From Plumapathes pennacea (taxonomy: Eukaryota > Cnidaria > Anthozoa > Antipatharia > Myriopathidae): a stretch of DNA of 64,000 bases. Location: NCBI GenBank assembly GCA_964036295.1, contig OZ038468.1:2511501-2575500 (forward strand). The letters run 5' to 3'. This document shows positions 1 to 12,757 of the stretch, piece by piece; the stretch's first letter is position 1, and every line of letters begins with the position of its first letter. The position numbers and the translations under genes were made by a program. The notes under the pieces are model-generated. The model was not told where the DNA came from and ran no database searches. It worked only from the letters and a program-made list of their open reading frames with translations.

Positions 1-3000
1 AATTAAATCCAAAGGGGGTACCCTTACAAAATAAATCCTAAGGGGGGACCCTTACGAAATCAATCCAAAGGGGGGACCCTTACGAAATAAATCCAAAGGG
101 GGGACCCTTATGAAGAAATCCAAAGTGGGGACCCTTACGAAATAAACCCAAAGGGGGGACCCTTACGAAATAAATCCAAAGGGGGGACCCTTACGAAATA
201 AATCCAAAGGGGGGACCCTTACGAAATAAATCCAAAGGGGGGACTCTTACGAAATCAATCCAAAGGGGGGACCCTTTCGAAATAAATCCAAATGGGGGAC
301 CCTTACAAAAAAAATCCAAAGGGGGGACCCTTACGAAATAAATCGAAAGGGGGGACCCTTATGAAAAAAATCCAAAGGGGGGACCCTTATGAAAAAAATC
401 CAAAGGGGGGACCCTTACGAAATAAATACAAAGGGGGGACCCTGACAAAATAAATCGTAAGGGGGGACCCTTACAAGATAAATCCAAAGGGGGGACCCTT
501 ACGAAATAAATCCAAAGGGGGGACCCTTATGAAGAAATCCAAAGGGGGGACCCTTACGAAATAAATCCAAAGGGGGGACCCTTACGAAATAAATCCAAAG
601 GGGGGACCCTTACGAAATAAATCCAAAGGGGGGACCCTTACGAAATAAATCCAAAGGGGGGACCCTTACGAAATCAATCCAAAGGGGTGACTTTTACGAA
701 AAAAATTAAAAGGGGGGACCCTTACGAAATAAATCAAAAGGGGGGACCCTTACAAATAAATCCAAAGGGGGGACTTTTACGAAATAAATCCAAAGGGGGG
801 ACCCTTACGAAAAAAATACAAAGGGGGACCCTTACGAAATAAATCCAAAGGGGGACCCTTATAAAAAAAATCCAAAGAGGGGACCCTTATGAAAAAAATC
901 CAAAGGGGGGACCCTTACAAAATAAATCCAAAGGGGGGACCCTTACGAAATAAATCCAAAGGGGGGACCCTTACAAAATAAATCCAAAGAGGGGACCTTT
1001 ACGAAATCAATCCAAAGGGGGGACCCTTACGAAATCAATCCAAAGGGGGACCCTTACGAAATAAATCCAAAGGGGGGACCCTTACAAAATAAATCCAAAG
1101 GGGGGACCCTTACAAAATAGATCCAAAAGGGGGACCCTTACGAAATAAATCCAAAGGGGGGACCCTTATGAAGAAATCCAAAGGGGGGACCCTTACGACA
1201 TAAATCCAAAGGGGGGACCCTTACGAAATAAATCCAAAGGGGGGACCCTTACGAAAAAAATCCAAAGGGGGGACCCTTACGAAATAAATCCAAAGGGGGG
1301 ACCCGTATGAAAAAAATCCAAAGGGGGGACCCTTAAAAAATAAATCCATAGGGGGGACCAATTCGAAATCAATCCAAAGGGGGGACCCTTACGAAATAAA
1401 TCCAAAGGGGGGACCCTTACGAAAAAAATACAAAGGGGGGACCCTTACGAAATAAATCGTAAGGGGGGACTTTTACGAAATAAATCCAAAGGGGGGACCC
1501 TTACGAAAAAAATCCAAAGGGGGGACCCTTACCAAAAAAATCCAAAGGGGGGACCCTTACGAAATCAATCCAAAGGGGGGACCCTTACGATATAAATCCA
1601 AAGGGGGGACCCTTACAAAAAAAATCCAAAGGGGGGACAATTACGAAATAAATCCAAAGGGGGGACCCTTATGAAAAAAATCCAAAGGGGGGACTCTTAT
1701 GAAAAAAATCCAAAGGGGGGACCCTTACGAAATAAATCCAAAGGGGGGACCCTTACAAAATAAATCCTAAGGGGGGACCCTTACGAAATATATCCAAAGG
1801 GGGGACCCTTACGAAATAAATCCAAAGGGGGGACCCTTATGAAGAAATCCAAAGGGGGGACCTTTACGAAATAAATCCAAAGGGGGGACCCTTACGAAAT
1901 ACATCCAAAGGGGTGACCCTTACGAAATAAATCCAAAGGGGGGACCCTTATGAAATAAATCCAAAGGGGGGACCCTTACAAAATAAATCCAAAGGGGGGA
2001 CCTTTACGAAATACATCCAAAGGGGGACCCTTATGAAGAAATCCAAAGGGGGGACCCTTACGAAAAAAATCCAAAGGGGGGACCCTTACGAAATACATCC
2101 AAAGGGGTGACCCTTACGAAATAAATCCAATGGGGGGACCCTTACGAAATAAATCCAAAGGGGGGACCCTTACAAAATAAATCCAAAGGGGGGACCCTTA
2201 CGAAATACATCCAAAGGGGGGACCCTTATGAAAAAATCCAAATGGGGGACCCTTACGAAATAAATCCAAAGGGGGGACCCTTACGAAATAAATCCAAAGG
2301 GGGGACCCTTTCGAAATAAATCCAAAGGGGGGACCCTTACGAAATAAATCCAAAAGGGGGACCCTTACGAAAAAAATACAAAGGGGGGACCCTTACGAAG
2401 TAAATCCAAAGAGGGGACTTTTACGAAATAAATCCAAAGGGGGGACCCTTACGAAAAAAATTGAAAGGGGGGACCCTTACCAAAAAAATCCAAATGGGGG
2501 GACCCTTACGAAATCAATCCAAAGGGGGGACCCTTACGAAATATATCCAAAGGGGGGACCCTTACAAAATAAATCCAAAGGGGGGACCCTTACGAAATAA
2601 ACCCAAAGGGGGGACCCTTATGAAAAAAATCCAAAGGGGGGACCCTTACGAAATAAATCCAAAGGGGGGACCCTTACAAAATTAATCCTAAGGGGGGACC
2701 CTTACGAAATAAATCCAAAAGGGGGACCCTTACGAAATAAATCCAAAGGGGGGACCCTTATGAAGAAATCCAAAGTGGGGACCCTTACGAAATAAATCCA
2801 AAGGGGGGACCCTTACGAAATCAATCCAAAGGGGGGACCCTTACGAAATAAATCCAAAGGGGGGACCCTTACGAAATAAATCCAAAGGGGGGACTCTTAC
2901 GAAATCAATCCAAAGGGGGGACCCTTACGAAATAAATCCAAAGGGGGGACCCTTACAAAATAAATCCAAAGGGGGGACCCTTACGAAATAAATCCAAAGG

Positions 3001-4757
3001 GGGGACCCTTATGAAAAAAATCCAAAGGGGGGACCCTTATGAAAAAAATCCAAAGGGGGGATCCTTACGAAATAAATCCAAAGGGGGGACCCTTACAAAA
3101 TAAATCCTAAGGGGGGACCCTTACAAGATAAATCCAAAGGGGGGACCCTTACGAAATAAAACCAAAGGGGGGACCCTTATGAAGAAATTCAAAGGGGGGA
3201 CCTTTACGAAATAAATCCAAAGGGGGGACCCTTACGAAATAAATCCAAAGGGGGGACCCTTACGAAATAAATCCAAAGGGGGGACCCTTACGAAATAAAT
3301 CCAAAGGGGGGACCCTTACGAAATAAATCCAAAGGGGGGACCCTTATGAAGAAATCCAAAGGGGGGACCCTTACGAAATAAATCCAAAGGGGGGAACCTA
3401 ACGAAATAAATCCAAAGGGGGGACCCTTACGAAATAAATCCAAAGGGGGGACCCTTACGAAAAAAATCCAAAGGGGGGACCCTTACAAAAAAAATCCAAA
3501 GGGGGGACCCTTACGAAAAAAATACAAAGGGGGGACCCTTACGAAAAAAATCCAAAGGGGGACCCTTACAAAATGAATCCAAAGGGGGGACCCTTATGAA
3601 AAAAATCCAAAGGGGGGACCCTTGCGAAAAAAATTCAAAGGGGGGACCCTTACGAAATAAATCCAAAGGGGGGACCCTTACGAAATAAATCCAAAGGGGG
3701 ATCCTTAAAAAATAAATCCAAAGGGGGGACCCTTACGAAATAAATCCAAAGGGGGGACCCTTACGAAATAAATCCAAAGGGGGGACCCTTATGAAGAAAT
3801 CCAAAGGGGGGACCCTTACGAAATAAATCCAAAGGGGGGACCCTAACGAAATAAATCCAAAGGGGGGACCCTTACGAAATAAATCCAAAGGGGGGACCCT
3901 TACGAAAAAAATACAAAGGGGGACCCTTACGAAATAATTCCAAAGGGGGGACCCTTATAAAAAAAATCCAAAGAGGGGACCCTTATGAAAAAAATCCAAA
4001 GGGGGGACCCTTACAAAATAAATCCAAAGGGGGGACCCTTACGAAATAAATCCAAAGGGGGGACCCTTACAAAATAAATCCAAAAGGGGGACTTTTACGA
4101 AATCAATCCAAAGGGGGGACCGTTACAAAATCAATCCAAAGGGGGGACCCTTACGAAATAAATCCAAAGGGGGGACCCTTACAAAATAAATCCAAAGGGG
4201 GGACCCTTACGAAATAGATCCAAAAGGGGGACCCTTACGAAATAAATCCAAAGGGGGGACCCTTACAATATGAATCCAAAGGGGGGACCCTTATGAAAAA
4301 AATCCAAAGAGGGGACCCTTACGAAAAAAATTCAAAGGGGGGACCCTTACGAAATAAATGCAAAGGGGGGACCCTTACGAAATAAATCCAAAGGGGGGAC
4401 CCTTACAAAATAAATCCAAAGGGGGGACCCTTACGAAATAAATCCAAAGGGGGGACCCTTACGAAAAAAAATCCAAAGGGGGGACTTTTACGAAATAAAT
4501 CCAAAGGGGGGACCCTTACGAAATAAATCCAAAGGGGGGACCCTTATAAAAAAAATCCAAAGGGGGGACCCTTACGAGAAAAATTCAATCGGGGCGACCT
4601 TTACGAAATAAATGGAAAGGGGGGCCCTTTACGAAATAAATCCAAAGGGTGGACCCTTACGAAATAAATCCAAAGGGGGGACCCTTACGAAATAAATCCA
4701 AAGGGGGGACTTTTACGAAATAAATCCAAAGGGGGGACCCTGAGGAAAAAAATCCTT
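1..4757. repeat. 28-bp satellite array with higher-order structure
   Basis: A head-to-tail array of about 170 copies of a 28-bp unit whose core is AAGGGGGGACCCTTACG followed by an A/T-rich spacer. Some units are 26-27 bp, such as those with TTATGAAGAAATCC. Variant units recur at a fixed offset of 2,650 bp: AAAGTGGGG at 119 and 2769, ACTCTTACG at 243 and 2893, ACAAGATA at 473 and 3123. The left edge lies outside the window and the right edge decays after about 4740. Strand asymmetry is strong (G runs and A-rich spacer on plus). No gene is supported inside it. Confidence 0.97.
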
Positions 4758-5474
4758 TACTAAAAATCATAAGGGGGTACCTTTACTAAAAATTTACAAG
4801 TGGGACCATTACTAAAAATTGATAAGGGGGGCAATCTTATTAAAAAAATTATAATTCCGTTACTACTTAGCCAAGAAAAATCCCTTACTACAGGCATTAA
4901 AATAAAATGTTTCCACACCGCTTGGACGTGAACATTATCCAATGAAATTAAAGTATATTGCTTGCACGTCAATCAAACTTCAAAATCCTAGAAGGGGGAT
5001 GTATTTTACCAATTGCCATGATACCTACACTTGGCTCTCGGGTAAAAACAATTATATGCTGGACCCTTAGGCCCAGCATAAAAGAAAACAGATCAATCAC
5101 ATTAACGACAAGAGAATTAGATACAGTCAGCTTCCTCTAAGACAGACACCCTCGGGACCAGCCCCAACTGTCTACCTTAAACAGGTGTCCGTCTCAAAGA
5201 GAGTTCAGTTAGAGTGACGTGGACCACTCTTATACTAAGTGTCCGTCTTAGAGGGGTGTCCGTTAAGAGTAAATTGACTGGCCACCCTCTGACGAAAGTG
5301 CGTCAGTTGACTCTGAAGATGACTTCTACTCAGGTCATTAGTCGAAACGTCAGTCACCAACAACAGTCTTCCTAAAGACTACCCTCACCCAGACGATCAC
5401 CACCAACGTGCATCTGCGTAATTTGTACTGTTTGGTTTGTATCCCAATAAGTCTCCTTTATCAGTTCACTAAGT
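4758..5474. other. Satellite edge, dispersed repeat and 3' flank of the cadherin gene
   Basis: To about 4850 the sequence is decayed satellite (TTTACTAAAAAT spacing). 5140-5290 carries a dispersed repeat built on GTCCGTCTTAGAG-type words that recurs at 6395-6530, 6845-6880, 7225-7300, 7555-7610 and 18800-18960. This stretch should contain the 3' UTR of the minus-strand gene ending at 5475, but I see no clear AATAAA signal for the minus strand here, so the transcript end is not called. Confidence 0.6.
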
Positions 5475-7099
5475 CTAATCAATACCTGGATCATTGATCG
5501 CAGCATATAAAGGGTTTATAGATCCTTTTGCTCTTGGCTCTGGTGACCCGGCCCCATCTTCAGCTGGACTGGTGTCGCCTCCATCTTGCATTGCAGTAAA
5601 CAGTTGGTTTTCAAAACCCTTATCACCAGGTTTCTTTGCAATCCTGGGTGTTTGATAAGCATGCATCTTCTGCAAAAAATCGAAGATGCTTTAGAACACA
5701 ATATAGACAACTTATGTTACCTGTGTTCATGGGAGAATGCTGACAGAAAACAAGCCCGGAGCTGCTGTCCCCCGTGAAACAGTTGATCCAAGGCAACAGG
5801 ATAGTAAAGACCCTGTTTACTTGAAAGGAGGCTGACTCTCTTGGCTGAAAAATGGGCCGTAATTGTGAGCTGGCCTTTATATTTAGTAGATGAACTTACT
5901 TCATTCTTGTCAGCACCAAATAAAGGGTTTACTCTGCCTGCAGCTTGCGAGCTCGCAAACAAGTCATCTGTCTGAGTTGTTCCGTCTGAAATCAAAACAA
6001 AAAACAACCATAAATAACAAAAGTCATCTGCCCTCCCCCCTTTTATTTCGGGGCTTCCAAACTAAATCGTGAAGCCCAAATTAAACTTCCGACAGTGACA
6101 AACTTCACCTATCTTTGTCGTGTGAATGATATTTAGGGTAAAACCTTCATTGACTGTTTATCCAGTAAATCAAACACGTGTTTAACAATACCTGGATCGT
6201 TCAGTGCAGCATACAAGGGATTGATCTGTGATTCAGGTGTTTCCGGCTCATCAGATGAATTGGAATCGTCTTCTGTTTGTTTAGAAAATAGTGGATTCCC
6301 AAACCCCTTGTTTGCTGGGGTCTTGGAGCTCGTGGGCGTTTGATAAACTGGAGTTTCCTAAACAAAAAACAAAACAAAAAAAAGAGAGAAAGATACAGTC
6401 AGCTGGAACTGTCCGTTCTAGAGAGGTATCCGTCTTACAGAAAATTTGATTTAGAGTAAATGACTAAAAAAACGGCAGGGAACACTCATACTAAGTGTCC
6501 ATCTGTATCTGAACTATCTGTAAGACTGACACCTACAATCAAATGCAAATGTTTGAGACACTGTGCATATTTTGAGTAATTTATTGGCTTTTAAGTATTG
6601 TTCATTTCTGCCCACTCTCCCCCACCCTCTCCCCCTCGCCCCACCCTCCCTCTGTTTTAATGTTGTTCGGGCTTGAAATCTCGTTGCGCGATATTGGATA
6701 CTCAACATTGAAAACGGGGAAGGGAGGGGGGAGGGGGTAGGTGCTGAAATGAAATTCAGATGAGAATGTGGAAATAAAAGAGAATAATGGGTCATTTTCT
6801 GTGAGTGTCTCAACCATTTTTGCATTTGATTGTAGACCAGGTTCCAAGGGTGTCTGTCTTAGAGAGAGTTCAGTGTAGAAGCAAAGACATCCATATCAAC
6901 AACAACAACAACAACAAAAGGTCCTTGAGTAAAGGTCTGAAATATTTACCTTAGGTTTTTCTTTTGATATACGAGGATCCAGGGCTCCTTTTGCTTTAAA
7001 AGATGAATACATGGGATTCTCGATTCCTGCTTCCACAACAACTTGCCTCCCGGTGGCACTCGCTGGAGCCTCGTACACAGGGTTTTCCTGCATGCTCAA
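5475..7099 (-). CDS. Exons 32-35: cytoplasmic tail with repeated NPxY/NPxF motifs
   Basis: Exons 6950-7099, 6192-6357, 5900-5985 and 5475-5669 (stop TAG at 5475-5477). With the NPLY in exon 31 they give NPVY, NPMY, NPLF, NPLY, NPLF, a degenerate NQLF and a final NPLY. NPxY/F peptides are known ligands of PTB/FERM adaptors and endocytic adaptors. Exons 33 and 35 are paralogous (YQTP, NPLF/NQLF, INPLYAAxNDPG), and exon 34 is paralogous to the end of exon 31 (NPLxGAD), so the tail grew by exon duplication. The last exon reads through a copy of the splice donor used in exon 33 (CCAG then GTATTG) and terminates three codons later. Confidence 0.83.
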
Positions 7100-10000
7100 C
7101 TAAAGAGGAAAAGAACAAAGGGTACGTGACGTCAATCATGCGGACTGCAACTCTCCATGTTTTGACTAAACTAGAGTTCAATCCCTTCTAATACAAACAT
7201 GAAAGGGCCAGAAATTAGTGTCAGTACAGTCGACTCTTCTTAAGAGACACCCCTCTAATACGGACACCTCTCTAAAACGGACACCTGGTACAGCGGTACC
7301 TGCCGTTTCTTCAGTCATTCACTCCAGCTGAACAGCTCTATTTAACCCTTTCACTCCCAAGAGTGATCAACTTCAATTTTCTCTTTTCAGTCTCCTATCA
7401 GAGATATATCATACAGAATGGGGAATTTGGCATTTGATTCCTCGCTCAAATGACAGCTGATTAAAACATAAATTCTCTTTTCATCACTCATACATTTCCT
7501 TATTTCATGGTTGGGAGAATTTGTATTTTGAGCTCGGGAGTGAAAGGGTTAGGACGGACACCTCTCTAAAACGGACAGTTGGAGCTGGTCCCAAGGGTGT
7601 CCGTCTTAAACACGAAGGCGCGCTATAAAAGGCCGTTGGCCCCGCCTCTTTCGACACCAAATTTGCATAACGTTTGCTGAATCGCATGTGCGCCTGCAGC
7701 GTTCAGAAGTCGCGCTACCCATAATAAAATTTCTCTGCAGCTTGGCGACTGAAAGTATACCTAAAAGTAAACACATGCGGGCAACTTCAATGTGGAGTTC
7801 TGGGCGGAAGGATTTGAAACAAAACATTGCTTTTGGCTGCCAAAATACATTTGGAATTTCGCGGTGCAATGCGACGCATGGCTGCGCACCAAGAATATTT
7901 AATTTCTTGCTTTGAAGATTATTCTTGGATTTTACACAAGTTGCACTCAAAATGAATGTTTATGTGATGGAAAATTGGTGAGGCAACATCTTGTTTTGTG
8001 TGGTATTCAAGTAAAAGGAAAAACAAAATTTGTAAAATTTGGGCGTTTTACTAATTAGGAGCTGTTGTCTAGGTCGCTGTTGATTGACAAGTGGCTCTGC
8101 GCTTCCCTGGGAAGCACCCTTTTATAGTGTGCCCTCGTGTTTAAGTGAGTTGACTGTATTAGTGTGCGTATCATAGAGGACATTCACATGACGTCATTCT
8201 AAAGAAGTTTATTATCATAACAAGGTCAAGACAATTTTCTCTAAAATAGAGGTGTTCGTAAGGAGGTTTGACAGTAATCAGGCTAACATAAATTGCTTTT
8301 TCTAAACCAGAACCTCATTTGTCCTTCATCACAGTGTTCCGACAAAAGTCTGATGCTCAAAACATTGTTGAAGACGTTCAGTACATCAACATCAAAACCT
8401 TAAGTTGACACATGACTGTGACATAAACTGAGTGTCGCCTTTTTCCGAGGGGGAGAGGGGAGGGGAACTTACCTCAGTCTCATCAGCACCATATAAGGGG
8501 TTCATCTTGCCTTCCTGCTCATTGGACAGTTGATGACGCATCATTGCATCGGTGGGAAATTCCTCCTCTTGGTTTTGCAGCGGAGTGTGAAGTGCGGCAA
8601 GCCGTTTTTTAGCGTTGACTGTGTTTCTACGACACAACGCCACGCTCACAATGATAACCAACAACATGACCCCAACTAAGCCGGCGATGACGTAATAAAT
8701 TTTTGAGAGGGATCCGTGCCTGTTGTCTGACAATGGCGCGTCTCTTCCCCCGTTTGTAGATCGAGCCGTGATACCTGAGACAAATGGAACACAACTACTA
8801 ACACATTTCTTTTCACGCCAATCTCTTAGTATTTTAGGCTTAAAGATGAAACTATCGCATGGTCGGGGGGGAGGGGGGGGGGGGGGTGACTCCCACATAA
8901 AAATGAAGGGGATGCTCGTCGGGAATTTTGTTGACCACTAAGAGGTAATAAAATGGACGTGGCTTAAGTTTGTTTTTGCTCCTAAAAGGTACCAATAAAA
9001 GTATACCAATACAATAAAAGTTCATTCGACTGTACCACGTCAAATAAGAGTTAGCGATTGATGTTGAGCACCCTAAGCGGTACCAAAACCTGTGATTTTG
9101 ACCCCTAAGAGGTACGACGATCATCTCCGTCCTTTCTTATATGGGAGTCCCCACCCCGCCGGTCGCATGGCTGTAGGTTTTCGATAAAGAACGTACCTTT
9201 CCTTTGTATCATGTCATAACCAGCTCGGCAGATTTTGCACTCAAACGTGGCATTCGAAGCGTCATTGCAAATGTATGATTGACAGGTCTTGTTCAACGCC
9301 CGGAAGAAGCTAACTTCTGGTACGCCATAGACATAACCGTCATCACTGGCCACGACAACAAAATGTATTGCCGTGTACAAAGTCGCACCACCTTCCTCGC
9401 TTCTTTTTGTTCTTGTCTCTTCCTTCTCCTTCTCCTTTTCACTCTCCTTCTCGCTTTGCAAACCATGGCTCGTGACAACCACATCGTCTATAGGAACCGT
9501 GCGGTCTTCATCATCTGTTTCGTCTGTGAGGTCACCAGAACGAATCTTGACGTCACGTTTCAAAACTGCCTCCAGGCGCCACTGCCAGTGGACGTCCGCT
9601 ACTTCAGCGACTGTGATCTTGCGTCGGTCGAAGAGAAGTGCGATAACGTTATCACTCTTGGAGAAACATTTCTTTCTTTTCTCTCTTTTCTCTTTTGAGA
9701 CATCAGGCTGGATGCAGATCTGATCTTCATCACAAGGATTTGGTTCGCAGGCATCGATCTCACGTTGACATAGCGTTCCCGTGTAACCTTCATCACATTT
9801 GCAAGTGAAACTAGCAATTCCATCCCGGCATTGACCCTTGACGCATTCTATCTTCTCGCAGTCATCAATGTTTGTTTCGCAGCTATTTCCTTCAAACCCA
9901 ACCGCACAAAAGCAAGTATAGTTATTGGGCAACACACTACACGAGCCGTTGTTCTGACATGGCGATGATTGACAGGTGTCAATTATGTTGCAGTCTGATT

Positions 10001-12713
10001 GGTTGTCATATCCTGCAGGACATGCGCATGTGTAGCTGTTCAATGCATCGAAGCACGTGCCATTATGCAGACAGGGATTAGATAAGCATTCGTCTATTTC
10101 AACGCAGTCGCTCCCACGCTCCCCTTTGCCAGTAAAACCTGGGATACATGGACACGTGTAGTTCTGCCTATCAACCCGGCTGCACGTGGAATTCGCGTGG
10201 CAGTCACGCACTCCAGCGTGACACGGGTCCACCTTTCCCACACGAACTATCACGGAACCGTTAAATGACTGTGGGGGTATCCCATTGTCCATGGCGTTGA
10301 TCAGTAAGGAATAAGACGGAAATTCATTGAAACTGAGTTGAGACTCCAGTTGAAGGTATGGTAACCCGTTTGCAGCTTTTACAGAAGCGTTGCCACATTG
10401 CTTCGCTACTTTAAAAGTGTCCTGGAAATTCAACAAAGAGAATTCCACCGTCTGCCCAGGTTCTGGGTTCTTTGACGTAATCTGTGCGATACACTGGCCA
10501 ATAGCAGCGTCTTCTCTGACGCTCGCGTTGAAAGGCACCAAACTAATGCCGTCCGGAGGTTCATTGACGTCCATTAGCTTGATAGTGACGTCAGTGGTGA
10601 CGTCAAGCGGGGGTGAACCGCTATCCGTGGCTTTGATGGTGAGAGTTAAAGAATTGCGGTGCTCGTAGTTGAGGTGTGATGGATCCAGGACGGTGAGTAC
10701 GGAGGAGATAACCTGGAGAAAAAGAAAAGATATTATATCACGCCCAGACGATTACGTAGAGTATTGAAGGTTTGTCCACAGTCCTTTGCGCGCCAAAAAC
10801 CTCTATTCGCCACTTTTAGGGCCCCGAAAGTCGAAGGATAATTATTAGCAATCCATTTCGATCGGACTCGATCTTGAAAAGAATATTAGTTTCTTTCTTC
10901 CGAAAAGTGCTGCTTAGGAAACGCTTTTAAATAATGATGAGTCACCACAAACCACAAACCACAAACAACAAAACACAATGCGTATGTATGTTGGTGTGAA
11001 TGAGTGTTTGCTTGTCTATAACAAGAACGAAATGTGTGTACATTCCAATTACCGGCATGAAAAACTATAAATATACTGAAGTCTTCATTTGAAGGGTTTA
11101 AAAAGTTACTAAGAACAAAATATACGTAGGGGTACACGTATTTTCCATAGAAAAGCCAAAAATCTACCTGAAACGAAGATGAATAATTTCCTATCACAGT
11201 AAACACGTGTGCCTGCCCAATATCCGGGTCCTCACAGGTTAATCCTCCGATGACGTAACCTGGTGCAGCATTTTCCTGCAGTATTGCTGAGCCGTTGAAC
11301 GAGATGTTCAGCGGAGCCTCGTTTACATCACCAATGGAGACGTTGAACTGCCGCTGGACGGAATACTGCGGGCTTCCATTGTCTGTGCATATTATATGAA
11401 CTGGGGGAGGAAAGTTTGTTGGATATCAGCACGGCAAACAACAAGTGGTCATGCACTCACACACTTACAGAACAGAATCGTATGTAAAGACACCGTGCAC
11501 CGCCAGGTAATTCATTGTGAGGACAAAACCCTAACCATGCGCCCATGCGCAGTGCTTCGTATAATACCAGCGCGCAACTCAACGTCATTCCCAGACTCTT
11601 TCATCTCCCGAGGGGCGGGGGGCGACTGGCGACCGGCTTAAACTCAAGAAGAAAAGAGGCAATTCCTTTTCCTTTTTCTTTTTCTTGTTCTTACCCTTTC
11701 TTTTTTTACATCTACTGATTTCGGACGTAATTGTGTTTGCATCTTCTTAATATTTCTGAACTTTAAAATATTGCCAAATTCGATCTGTACACCTATCAGC
11801 CTGATATTTATTAGTGCTACATATATTTTCACGCTCTTTCTAATTCTGGCACTCAAAAAAGCCACGGGTGACGAATTTTCAGTCACGAGGTGGATTTTTG
11901 GTCAAGTACTCAGCCTGATACAAAGGGCATATTCTATAATTACCTGGAATGAGGATATCCTGCATTGTCTCGTAGTCCAATCCGACGTTCTTCAACACTA
12001 TCTCAGCTGACACTTCAGAAACTTTGCGAACAATGAAATACGTCCCGCCTTCCATCAGAGAGCAAACATGGTCCTGACCAGCATCGTCATCCTTGACAGT
12101 CAAGTTCGCTAGCAATGTTCCCCCGACACTATTCTCGGGCATGACGAAAGAGTTCGTTTGGGGCTCGGTCGCTAGCGACGAGGACACGACTATCTCCGAC
12201 GGGGGATCGTTACTGTCGAGAATGGCCACCGTGATAATTCTCTGGAAAGCAAAACGAAAAGAGACGTTTTCAACGTCCTGAGTGGAGGCCTACAGCAGTT
12301 GATCAGTCACTCGCAATAAGCACCTTTATTACACGACTTCACATTTTCGAGTGCAAATACGGGCCAAAACGAGTGCAAAGATGGGAGCGTATTGCACTCG
12401 TCAGGAACCAGATCAACTGGTTTATTAGCTTACGTGATCGGTTTTCGCAAGCAGTTTACGGACGCGCCATTTTTTTGTTCCATTTTGCGCGCGGCGAGAA
12501 TGTTTGCCCTGCTTCGTTTGTCGTGTAATAAACAATTTATTACACGAAAAGTCGTGCAATACGGCTGTATTTTTACTCGTCAGTTTTACTTTTTCTCGCC
12601 CGAAGCAGGCTCGAAAAAATAAAACCGACTCGTAAAAATACTTCGCCGTAATGCACTCCTTCCCGCGTAATAACCTCTTTGTAGGCTACAGTCATGAGCG
12701 TTTTCTGTGGCAC

Positions 12714-12757
<44 letters not shown>

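Noticed and set aside
2461-2685. Open frame reading KGGTLTKK/RGDPYEINPK repeats
   Set aside because: It is satellite DNA; the 28-bp unit is not a multiple of three, so it gives chance repetitive peptides with a 28-residue period.
1-4757. CRISPR-like periodic array
   Set aside because: Units are contiguous variants of one 28-bp sequence without unique spacers, in a eukaryotic context.
9279-9723. Plus-strand frames of 139 and 116 residues
   Set aside because: Antisense to the well-supported EGF/membrane-proximal exon 30; Leu/Phe/Ser-rich because they oppose a Lys/Glu-coding stretch.
11376-11400. Alternative CACAG acceptor for exon 29
   Set aside because: It keeps the frame but deletes the VHIICT strand of the cadherin repeat; the CCCCCAG site restores it.
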